Shown here piece after piece: positions 1 through 6,322 of a stretch of 8,341 nucleotides of DNA. The notes under the pieces are model-generated. The model was not told the DNA's origin. It worked only from the letters and a program-made list of their open reading frames with translations, and did not search any database. The stretch spans positions 1-8,341 of the forward strand of contig JAHDCN010000117.1 in assembly GCA_020629815.1 (NCBI GenBank), in the 5' to 3' direction. The DNA is from Verrucomicrobiota bacterium. GTDB lineage: Bacteria; Verrucomicrobiota; Verrucomicrobiia; Verrucomicrobiales; DEV007. Numbering within the stretch: the stretch's first letter is position 1; every line of letters begins with the position of its first letter. The translations under genes and the position numbers were made by a program.

Positions 1-269
1 CGGCCCGGGTAAATGTCGAGTTTGTCGAAGTCGTTTCCCGGACCGAAGTCAAGCAACGCACTTGGGAGCGAGGGTCAGGCGAGACCCTGGCTTGCGGAAC
101 AGGTGCCAGCGCTGTCTGCGTCGCCGGTGTGTTGGCCGGTGTCACCGAGCGCGAAATTACCAATCACCTACTTGGTGGCACCTTGAAGCTTCGCTGGGAT
201 GAGGAGACCAATCACGTTTTCAAAACTGGACCTGCGGCAGAGGTTTTTTCCGGGGTTTGGCCCGGGTAA
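1..269 (+). CDS. dapF: Diaminopimelate epimerase, C-terminal part (5' end outside window)
   Basis: DapF interconverts LL- and meso-diaminopimelate in the cytoplasm, the penultimate step of lysine synthesis and the source of meso-DAP for peptidoglycan. Only the last 88 codons are present, read from base 3 to a TAA at 267-269. They contain the family's second active-site block: GSGET followed by ACGTGASA, with the catalytic Cys codon at 93-95 (the equivalent of the second Cys of the two-cysteine, PLP-independent racemase pair). The rest matches the end of the family, with a glycine-rich LLGGTL strand, a WDE segment and the terminal [10 protein letters not shown] motif (seen as GPA..VF.G in most DapF proteins). 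The first catalytic Cys lies upstream of the window. It is the only plus-strand gene, and its stop codon directly abuts the stop of the convergent hydrolase gene. I see no hairpin with a T-run after it. Identification is firm. Confidence 0.95.
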   Translation, partial: ARVNVEFVEVVSRTEVKQRTWERGSGETLACGTGASAVCVAGVLAGVTEREITNHLLGGTLKLRWDEETNHVFKTGPAAEVFSGVWPG

Positions 270-1778
270 TCACGGCGCAAAGTCATCCGTTCGAAACGGA
301 TAAGCAGGCAGGTCGGCACCATTAACTAGATTGACCTTCGGCATCCCGGTAAAGGCGTAGCGAACGTGCTTCGGATTCGGGCACTCTTTTGATTTTAGGA
401 TCACCGTGCTGCCTTCGATTTGAGCGTTGGCCGAGCTCCACTTGCCATCGGCACCGGCGATCCAGAATTCTTGCGGCGACTCACCGTCTTTGGTCTTTAG
501 GCCACCGGCGTGGCTGAAGTGAACCACCAATTGATTCCCCTTTTCCTCCAGTTTGTCGAAGACCGGACCCGAGGCCTCGACTTCTTTGCCGAGCACATCG
601 CGAGCAGCAAGCAGTGCCAGTCTTTCACCAATCGGGGCCTTGTCCCGCGGATGATTGTTGGTTGGATGTCCGAGGTCGATACTGTTGGCCACTGCAGTGT
701 GGGGTAAATCGAGCACCTTGAGCTGCGACTCCCGCATCCAGGCGCGACCGTGAGCGGTAGGGTGTTTTGGGTCTTTGGTCGGGCTGGTTCCCAGCACCGT
801 TTCAAATCCGGGCAGCATCACGATGTAAAATTTCATCTTGTCGCGCTGCCACTCTTTTCGATAGCGCTGCACCCAGGCTTTCAGGGTGTCGTCGTAGTCT
901 TCGATGCTGCCGACCCGGTGATACCAGGGACTCTCCGGCATGCCGGACATGTAGCGCTCGTTTCGTTCTCCCTGATACCAAATCAATCCACTGCAGGCGA
1001 AAGGAGCCAGCGGTTTCATCATGGCGTTGTAGACGATATTCACCTGACGGCGCATGAAGACGTCGTCATTTCGCTCCCACTTGCCCTTGGCGAGGGCAGC
1101 TTTGACCTGAGCCTGTGCTTCCTCATTGGCATCCCATTCCGACAGGGCCGTTTTGAAAGTCGGCACTTCATCGGCCATATCGCGTGGCATCCAGGCCTCG
1201 ATCGCTGAGCTGCCCCAGGCAGTCAGGAAAATGCCGACCGGAAACTGGCCGTCGATCTGTCTGGCAAAGTGGTGCGAAAACGCGAAGGCGACAGCACTCG
1301 ATGAGCCTTCCACTTTCCATTCGCCTTCGAGTTCTTCCTGTTCAGTGAATGCCACCGTTCTTTTCACCTCGAATGACCGGAGTCCCGTTTCAGAAAGCCC
1401 CTCCAGTGATTCCAAACCAGAGCGACCGAATTGCATATTCGATTGGCCTGAGCAAATCCATACTTCGCCGACCACCACATCCTTCAGGGTGACGGAATCT
1501 TTCCCTGCTTTGACAACGAAATCTCTACCTTCGTTGGTGCCTTTCAGAGCATCCAGGGAAAGCATCCACTTGCCGCGCCGGTCCGCCTTAGCTGTCTTGC
1601 TCTGACCAGCAAAGGAAACCTCGACTTCCTGCGCGGGATTTGCCCAGCCCCACACCGGAACGTCTGTGTCTCGTTGCAACACCATGTGATCGGTGAAAGG
1701 CGAGGCCAGTTTCAACTCCGCCTGCGCAATAGTGCCGAAAAGCGAAAAGCTTAGTGTGAAGAAGAGCGCACGAATCAT
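270..1778 (-). CDS. Secreted sialate O-acetylesterase-family SGNH hydrolase
   Basis: A 502-aa carbohydrate esterase of the sialate O-acetylesterase (SASA, DUF303-type) family, expected to remove acetyl groups from sugars outside the cytoplasm. Residues 1-20 form a signal peptide (Arg3, hydrophobic core, AQA before the likely cleavage site). A beta-rich N-terminal domain follows, with the family motif MVLQR at 32-36 and a VWGWA segment. The SGNH core starts with CSGQSNM (109-115), where Ser113 is the predicted nucleophile. Block WYQGERN (267-273) corresponds to the usual WYQGE(S/A)N, with Arg replacing the small residue. The catalytic acid/base region is IDLGHPTNNHPRDK (367-380) with His376, followed by GERLAL. 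The C-terminal 100 residues look like a beta domain. Length is normal for the family. The true substrate is unknown; family members act on acetylated plant or algal polysaccharides as well as sialic acid, and no sialic acid genes are visible here. The ATG has no clear Shine-Dalgarno. It lies 45 nt after ribE, so it may be read through from that operon, but its function is unrelated to its neighbours. Confidence 0.88.
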   Translation of the reverse strand: MIRALFFTLSFSLFGTIAQAELKLASPFTDHMVLQRDTDVPVWGWANPAQEVEVSFAGQSKTAKADRRGKWMLSLDALKGTNEGRDFVVKAGKDSVTLKDVVVGEVWICSGQSNMQFGRSGLESLEGLSETGLRSFEVKRTVAFTEQEELEGEWKVEGSSSAVAFAFSHHFARQIDGQFPVGIFLTAWGSSAIEAWMPRDMADEVPTFKTALSEWDANEEAQAQVKAALAKGKWERNDDVFMRRQVNIVYNAMMKPLAPFACSGLIWYQGERNERYMSGMPESPWYHRVGSIEDYDDTLKAWVQRYRKEWQRDKMKFYIVMLPGFETVLGTSPTKDPKHPTAHGRAWMRESQLKVLDLPHTAVANSIDLGHPTNNHPRDKAPIGERLALLAARDVLGKEVEASGPVFDKLEEKGNQLVVHFSHAGGLKTKDGESPQEFWIAGADGKWSSANAQIEGSTVILKSKECPNPKHVRYAFTGMPKVNLVNGADLPAYPFRTDDFAP

Positions 1779-1823
1779 GGCTGTTTCGTAGCCCAGTCGA
1801 TCCGTGATCTCAATCGGAAAAAC

Positions 1824-2411
1824 CTACCGATCACCGTGCAATCGCTCGATGTGCTTAGCCAGCATATCGAACTCCAGGTTCACCCGCGACCCGGCTTCAA
1901 CAACAGAGAGGCTGGTGACTTCATGCGTGTGAGGAATGATCCAGATGGTAAAATCGGATTCGCCCAGTTCGGCGACAGTGAGGCTGATGCCATTGACGCA
2001 GATCGAGCCTTTGTGAACCATCAACCGGGCAAACTCCTCAGGCAACGAAACCACCAATTGATGATCCTGACCAACCCTGTCGTAGCGAATCACTTTAGCG
2101 CAAGCGTCTACGTGCCCCTGAACGAAATGTCCACTCAGTCGATCGCCGATACGCAGCGAGCGCTCCAGATTCACAGGAGAGCCGGATTTTAATTCACCGA
2201 GATTTGTGAGGCGCAATGTTTCATGCAAAAGGTCGAAGACCATTACATCATCTTCAACAGTAGTAACAGTCAGGCAGGCTCCGTTAACAGCAACGCTTTC
2301 GCCCAGCTCGACTTCTCCGGTAAATGAGGATTGCACTCTCAGCTGCGCACCAGTCTCCACCTGCTGCAATGCGGCAACAGTTCCTTTTTCCTCAACAATT
2401 CCGGTGAACAT
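1824..2411 (-). CDS. ribE: Riboflavin synthase (alpha subunit type)
   Basis: Catalyses dismutation of two 6,7-dimethyl-8-ribityllumazine molecules to riboflavin plus a pyrimidine, the last step of riboflavin synthesis, in the cytoplasm as a homotrimer. The 195-aa length is normal. The protein is a tandem repeat of two lumazine-binding barrels, about residues 1-96 and 97-190. It starts with the hallmark MFTGIVEE, which fixes the start codon. Paired motifs are VNGACLTVT (42-50, with the conserved Cys46) in the first barrel and VNGISLTV (139-146) in the second. NLERSL (81-86) and GHFVQGHVD (94-102) mark the join between the barrels and the conserved His region. The start lies 8 nt after the stop of the 612-aa antiporter-like subunit, with no obvious Shine-Dalgarno, so it is probably expressed from the antiporter operon. 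No FMN riboswitch lies in front of it, and no other riboflavin genes are in the window. Also called ribC in some species. Confidence 0.96.
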   Translation of the reverse strand: MFTGIVEEKGTVAALQQVETGAQLRVQSSFTGEVELGESVAVNGACLTVTTVEDDVMVFDLLHETLRLTNLGELKSGSPVNLERSLRIGDRLSGHFVQGHVDACAKVIRYDRVGQDHQLVVSLPEEFARLMVHKGSICVNGISLTVAELGESDFTIWIIPHTHEVTSLSVVEAGSRVNLEFDMLAKHIERLHGDR

Positions 2412-2419
2412 GGCTGTAT

Positions 2420-4258
2420 CTACTTCAGCACAAAGATCACCGACAACAGCGCCAGTAGCAACACCCCAAGCAGCGCGGTCAAGCCAATCGGGAACGCACC
2501 GGCCCGGCCAACGGCGAACAGATTCTCTTTCAGGCAGTCGATTTCGTCGTCGGATTTGCCCTGGATTTTCCAGACCGGAACGGCAAACCAGCTAAGCAAA
2601 GTAGACGGAGCTGCTACGAAGAAGCTACTCAGTGCTCCAGCGATCTTGTCGAAGAATAGCGTCTTACAAAACTGATTCGCTCCGTTAAACAATTTATCGA
2701 AAGCAAAGTACATTCCCTTGCCGCTCTTTCGATAGAGACAGTCAAAATCAACATTGGTAGAGCGCATCGCGGCCGGATAAAAGCCCGCTCGCAGCAACAG
2801 AGTGAATGCCAGAGCACTGGACAATAGCAAAGCCAGCAGATCGGTAACATGCGCCCAGGTGTACGGTTTGTACATTTTATCGACCACCTCAGGAAGCATC
2901 GGATAGAGGAAGGCATTCGGAAATGTTCCCACAAAAATACAGAGACCGGCAATGATCCCCATGGCCCACAATTGATTCGATGGAGCCTCTTTAGGTCGGA
3001 GACCCGAATCGCGCGAGAAAAAGGCAAAAAACGGAACCTTGATACCTGCCAGATGAAACACCCCGGCGGAACCAAACACCAGAGCCAGCCAAACGATGAA
3101 GTGGTTCTCCGCCGCAGCGGTGCTCATAATCATCGATTTACTCACGAATCCACAGAAAAAAGGAAAGGAAATCGAAACCGCCCCGATACAACAAAACAGG
3201 CAGGTCCAGGGCATATATTTGTAGAGCCCACCAAGCTCTGTGGCTTTTGATTTTCCCGTTCGATAAATCACCGAACCAATCGACATGAACAGAAGTGCCT
3301 TATACAGAATATGGCAATAGGCGTGAGCAGCCGTTCCATTCAATGCCTGTGATTCATAAAGGATCGAGGAATCAAGCTTCCCAAGCCCGACTCCTACTGT
3401 CATAAACCCAACCTGATTCACCAGGCAGTAGGCCAGCACTTTGCGCAGGTCATTTTCAACCACTGCAAAGAAGAGCGGAATGGTAGCCATGGCCGCACCA
3501 ATCCAAATCAGTGCCTCTTCCCCGGCGAACGTTTGAGACAACACGTAAATCGCCGTTTTCGTGGTGAAGGTAGCCATAAAAATGACACCGCCATAGGACG
3601 CTTCGGGATAGGTATCCGTCAACCAGCTGCCCAAAACCGGCCAGGCGCAGTTCACTCCGAAACCGATAAAGATGAGCCAGGAAGCCAAACCGGATAACCC
3701 AATCACATTTTCTTTGCCTCCTCCAAATGCGATACTACCCCCACCAGCTATGTGAAGAACGAGACCGGCGAGCAAAATCACACCCCCGAACACATGCACC
3801 AGAATATAGCGATACGCTGCGTTTCTTCCGGCCTTAGCCCGTCTTGTCAGCAAGCAAAGCACCGCCCCAAGGGTCAACATTTCCCAGAACATGTAGAGCG
3901 TTATCAAATCGCCCGCCATGACGACACCCATCGCGCAGCCGGAATACAGCAACCCGGCCGACAAATCGAGAGCCTTGTTGTCTTTGATTATGTAAAGAAT
4001 TCCACAGAAAGACAGCACCGTGAAAATATTAAGAAAGATCAGACTCCATTTGTCGGCTCGGCCGAGTACGAACTCGAAGTCAAGAAAGCCGGGAATGGTC
4101 CAATAGGTCACTCCATCCTTGATCAGGAAGTAGTTGAAAAACGCAATCAACGGGATAGCCAACGCGACCACCTGGCGGGCGCGACCCCGCAAAAAAGGAA
4201 CCAGAAGGGCACCCAAAAGGTAAATGAACGCCGGAGGCACGGGAGGAAGATCAGGCAT
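2420..4258 (-). CDS. Proton-conducting membrane transporter, third MrpD/NuoL-like subunit with C-terminal extension
   Basis: A 612-aa polytopic protein of the complex I/Mrp antiporter-like family (proton-conducting transporter domain), predicted to carry H+ or Na+ through the inner membrane as part of the complex encoded upstream. Ionisable residues seen: Glu126 in TM5 (FWEML), Lys234 in TM8 (TTKTA), His312/His316/Lys320 in the HxxxHxxxK motif of TM11, and Lys374 in TM12 (FVSKS). The usual TM7 Lys before the P.xxxWLP loop is Val202, and the TM8 His is Met228. After the 14-helix core, residues 497-587 form a mostly amphipathic segment and 588-611 a final membrane helix, resembling the lateral helix and anchor helix of NuoL; the length is close to that of E. 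coli NuoL. The reading frame can be extended to a GTG at 4279, but I chose the ATG at 4258 because a purine-rich GGGGGAG lies just upstream and the ATG overlaps the previous stop by 8 nt (ATGCCTGA), a coupled arrangement. It could equally be labelled MrpA/MnhD-like; exact subunit naming is uncertain. Confidence 0.85.
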   Translation of the reverse strand: MPDLPPVPPAFIYLLGALLVPFLRGRARQVVALAIPLIAFFNYFLIKDGVTYWTIPGFLDFEFVLGRADKWSLIFLNIFTVLSFCGILYIIKDNKALDLSAGLLYSGCAMGVVMAGDLITLYMFWEMLTLGAVLCLLTRRAKAGRNAAYRYILVHVFGGVILLAGLVLHIAGGGSIAFGGGKENVIGLSGLASWLIFIGFGVNCAWPVLGSWLTDTYPEASYGGVIFMATFTTKTAIYVLSQTFAGEEALIWIGAAMATIPLFFAVVENDLRKVLAYCLVNQVGFMTVGVGLGKLDSSILYESQALNGTAAHAYCHILYKALLFMSIGSVIYRTGKSKATELGGLYKYMPWTCLFCCIGAVSISFPFFCGFVSKSMIMSTAAAENHFIVWLALVFGSAGVFHLAGIKVPFFAFFSRDSGLRPKEAPSNQLWAMGIIAGLCIFVGTFPNAFLYPMLPEVVDKMYKPYTWAHVTDLLALLLSSALAFTLLLRAGFYPAAMRSTNVDFDCLYRKSGKGMYFAFDKLFNGANQFCKTLFFDKIAGALSSFFVAAPSTLLSWFAVPVWKIQGKSDDEIDCLKENLFAVGRAGAFPIGLTALLGVLLLALLSVIFVLK

Positions 4259-4568
4259 CTTCTCCCCCTTTCTTATCACCCTTTTCGTCGTAGTAATGCT
4301 CGGAGCGCATCACCAACGGACGCAAAACGTGTTTTGCGATAAACACCAACACAGCGGAAGACACAAAACCAAAAACCGCATAGAAACCGGGCCACTTCTC
4401 CCACTTGAAGTAGGGATGCTTGTCGTGATTGATCAAAGGGTAAACGCAGTCCACCAATACGAGAAAGGCACAGGAGATAAACAGCCAACGAAGAACCCTT
4501 TGAACGTTCTTCGGGTTGTCGAGCCAACCCTCTTTGGCCGGAACTGACTGATACTCTTCGTCGTTCAT
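4251..4568 (-). CDS. Small two-helix membrane protein of the antiporter operon, function unknown
   Basis: A 105-aa protein with an acidic N-terminus, two predicted membrane helices (about residues 27-46 and 61-82), a short polar hairpin between them rich in His, Lys and Trp (INHDKHPYFKWEKWPGFY), and a charged Lys/Glu/Asp tail. Both ends are probably cytoplasmic. I recall similar small proteins with an HP...GFYA.YGFV core and a tail like LVMR.E.YYD next to multi-D Mrp-like clusters in other bacteria, but I cannot verify this here and no function is established. The ATG directly follows the TAG of the preceding 64-aa gene with no gap, and its TGA stop overlaps the next gene's ATG by 8 nt, so all three are probably translationally coupled. 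The position between two antiporter-like subunits suggests an accessory or assembly subunit (inference). AGAAGAAG in front may act as a weak ribosome binding site. Confidence 0.82.
   Translation of the reverse strand: MNDEEYQSVPAKEGWLDNPKNVQRVLRWLFISCAFLVLVDCVYPLINHDKHPYFKWEKWPGFYAVFGFVSSAVLVFIAKHVLRPLVMRSEHYYDEKGDKKGGEDA
4262..4270 (-). promoter_or_regulatory. Ribosome binding site deciding the start of the 612-aa subunit
   Basis: On the minus strand AAGGGGGAG is followed by AAG and then ATG at 4258. It is the only clear Shine-Dalgarno-like tract at a gene start in this operon. It lies inside the frame that would begin at the GTG at 4279, which argues for the downstream ATG. The spacing is short (5 nt from the G-run), so the call is moderate. 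Confidence 0.6.
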
Positions 4569-4763
4569 CTACTTCTTCTGTTCGGTTTTCTCGATTTTCG
4601 CCGCACCCTCGGCCTTCGGGTATTTCTTTTTGACCTGCCCGGGAGAGGTCAGGAGAACAATTGCCAGGTATAGCCCCATGGCCGCAAAACATATCCAGAA
4701 AATTCGGGGATATCCGGGCACCGCATCGTGCTTTAATTCCTGTATTGGTTCGTCGCTGGCCAT
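4569..4763 (-). CDS. Small single-helix membrane protein of the antiporter operon, function unknown
   Basis: A 64-aa protein: an acidic N-terminal segment, a PGYPR motif (16-20), one hydrophobic helix at about 21-39 (starting IFWICFAAMG), then a Lys-rich tail with alternating charges (KKKYPK, KIEKTEQKK). The positive tail suggests that the C-terminus is cytoplasmic. There is no cleavable signal peptide, because the hydrophobic segment lies internally and lacks a cleavage site. The ATG is the only ATG available, since an in-frame stop lies four codons upstream at 4773-4775. No Shine-Dalgarno is visible; the 37-nt leader is A/T-rich. It is the widest gap within the operon, so an internal promoter there is possible but I could not recognise one. 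The gene abuts the next gene exactly (TAG then ATG). I do not recognise the family; it is accepted as real because of the tight operon spacing and the coherent membrane-protein composition. Confidence 0.75.
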   Translation of the reverse strand: MASDEPIQELKHDAVPGYPRIFWICFAAMGLYLAIVLLTSPGQVKKKYPKAEGAAKIEKTEQKK

Positions 4764-4800
4764 ATTGGTAATTTACAATCAGTTAGGGTGGTTCGCTCAC

Positions 4801-6321
4801 TTACGACTTCGCGAGATTCAAAAACTGTTCCACCAATGCAGTCACTCCTGCAGACCCAAAAAAGAAATACACGGTCAACGACGTGGTCACCACGATCGGC
4901 AGCACACAGGCCAGCGGAGCTTCCTTGATGTTCTGAAACGAGAACTTTGCACTACCGCTCTCCGAAGAAGGCGGAAAGAATGCCTTAATCGCAATCGGAA
5001 AGAAATAGGCGGCGTTCAAAATCGTACTGATTAGGAATACTGACAGTAAGGCGATGTCCCGTCCCTGAATTCCTCCTTCTCCGGAAACGGTTCCGAGAAC
5101 GAGGCTGAATTTACTGACAAATCCTCCTGTCGGCGGCAGACCAGTCACGCTAAAGCAGGCGATCAGGAAACATCCAAAGGTGATCGGCATCTTCCAACCC
5201 AACCCGGTCATCTGGCTGATGTATTTTTTGCCGGTAGCGACAAAGATAGCGCCGGCACAGAAGAACAAAGTAATCTTGCCGCAGGCATGCATTACGATGT
5301 GCAGCATACTGCCTTTAGCACCCCAATCGGTCAGCAGGGAGATCCCAAGAATGATGTACGCCAGCTGGCCGATCGTCGAGAAGGCAAGCCGTCGTTTCAG
5401 GTTGTCTTGAGAAAGCGCAATCAGCGACGAAGCGATCACAGTAAACGCTGCAATCCAGGAAACGATGATGCCGATGTCCATATCGCGCAGCATTTCCAGT
5501 CCAAACACACCGGTGAAAACTCGAATCACGCAGAAGACACCCACTTTCACCACGGCCACAGCGTGAAGCAGCGCAGAAACCGGAGTCGGTGCGACCATGG
5601 CATTCGGAAGCCAAGAATGAAACGGCATCAAACCGTTCTTGGCGAAGCCAAAAGTAAACAGTAACAGGATCACGATTGATTCCGTCTTAGTCAGGTTGCC
5701 GGCAAGAAAACCTTCCAACGAGAACTCCATGGTTCCGCCGCTGCGCAGGTAGCAGAAAATCAGGGCCGGCAAAGCGAACCCAATTGAAGTGGTCAGCAAG
5801 TGCGTCAGGTAAACCCGACCACCGGTTCGGGCTTCTTTATCCTGGTGATGCGTGACTAGCGGCCAGGTGGAAAGCGAAAGCACCTCGTAGAAGAGATACA
5901 TGGTCAGCAAATTCCCGGAGAACGCGACACCTAGCGTCGCGCTCAAGGACAGGGCAAAGAAAGCAAAGAAGCGCGTCTGAGAATGCTCGTGCAGTCCGCG
6001 CATGTAACCAATCGCATACAGCGAAGTCGGAATCCAAAGAGCGGAGGCGACCAGCGCAAACAGAATACCCAACCCATCTACGCGGAACACGATCGGTACA
6101 TTCAGCCCGGCAATGCCTTTGGCCAAAGTAAACTCAATCAACTTGCCATCGAGAATAGTCGGGACCATCAGGCAGACAATGGCCAACTTGACGAAGCCGG
6201 CGACAAAGGTCGCACCCTCACGCAAGAGAAGTTCTTTGCGGAACAGCAAAATCGCTGGAACTGCCAGCAGCGAAGCGAGGCAGGCCCAGAGAGGTAAAGA
6301 ACTATGAACGATGTTCTCCAT
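4801..6321 (-). CDS. Proton-conducting membrane transporter, second MrpD/NuoM-like subunit
   Basis: A 506-aa inner-membrane protein of the complex I/Mrp antiporter-like family with about 14 helices; its length matches NuoM and MrpD. It carries the complete set of ionisable proton-path residues: Glu146 in TM5 (FYEVLSLSTW), Lys228 in TM7 followed by PFHSWLPNAM, His253 and Lys259 in TM8 (LLHAVAVVKVGV), His341/His345/Lys349 in TM11 and Lys404 in the broken helix TM12 (GFVSKFS). It should therefore be a competent proton (or proton/cation) channel. The ATG lies one base after the TAA of the 520-aa subunit (TAACATG) with no Shine-Dalgarno, so translation by reinitiation is likely. It has no C-terminal lateral extension, unlike the 612-aa paralogue. 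NuoM, HyfB-type and MrpD assignments cannot be separated by eye, but the MrpC-like gene upstream favours an Mrp-type complex. Symbol left empty because several D-like copies exist. Confidence 0.9.
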   Translation of the reverse strand: MENIVHSSLPLWACLASLLAVPAILLFRKELLLREGATFVAGFVKLAIVCLMVPTILDGKLIEFTLAKGIAGLNVPIVFRVDGLGILFALVASALWIPTSLYAIGYMRGLHEHSQTRFFAFFALSLSATLGVAFSGNLLTMYLFYEVLSLSTWPLVTHHQDKEARTGGRVYLTHLLTTSIGFALPALIFCYLRSGGTMEFSLEGFLAGNLTKTESIVILLLFTFGFAKNGLMPFHSWLPNAMVAPTPVSALLHAVAVVKVGVFCVIRVFTGVFGLEMLRDMDIGIIVSWIAAFTVIASSLIALSQDNLKRRLAFSTIGQLAYIILGISLLTDWGAKGSMLHIVMHACGKITLFFCAGAIFVATGKKYISQMTGLGWKMPITFGCFLIACFSVTGLPPTGGFVSKFSLVLGTVSGEGGIQGRDIALLSVFLISTILNAAYFFPIAIKAFFPPSSESGSAKFSFQNIKEAPLACVLPIVVTTSLTVYFFFGSAGVTALVEQFLNLAKS

Positions 6322-6322
6322 G

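Noticed and set aside
216..226. Palindrome GTTTTCAAAAC as terminator or operator
   Set aside because: The loop would be a single base, and it lies inside dapF codons for conserved residues.
244..266. Hairpin CCGGG/CCCGG next to a T-run at the end of dapF as a terminator
   Set aside because: The T-run comes before the stem on the plus strand and gives an A-run on the minus strand, so neither orientation has the stem-then-U-run order; the stem is only 5 bp.
2..269. 11-bp repeat GGCCCGGGTAA at 2-12 and 259-269, flanking the dapF fragment
   Set aside because: The copies are read in different frames inside coding sequence, and several 11-mer repeats are expected by chance in 8 kb; there is no sign of a mobile boundary.
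750..1605. Plus-strand open frames of 96-159 aa opposite the hydrolase gene
   Set aside because: Antisense to a gene with signal peptide and catalytic motifs, and without any coherent protein pattern of their own.
4256..4279. GTG start at 4279 for the 612-aa subunit, giving 619 aa
   Set aside because: It would overlap the previous gene by 29 nt with only a weak upstream signal, while the ATG at 4258 has a purine-rich tract and a standard 8-nt coupled overlap.
3752..4342. A 196-aa plus-strand open frame opposite the 612-aa subunit and the 105-aa gene
   Set aside because: It is very hydrophilic, low in recognisable motifs and fully antisense to clear membrane-protein genes; such frames arise because hydrophobic codons read as polar ones on the other strand.
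4764..4800. Internal promoter in the 37-nt gap before the 64-aa gene
   Set aside because: The gap is A/T-rich on the gene side, but no -35/-10 pair with proper spacing could be recognised.
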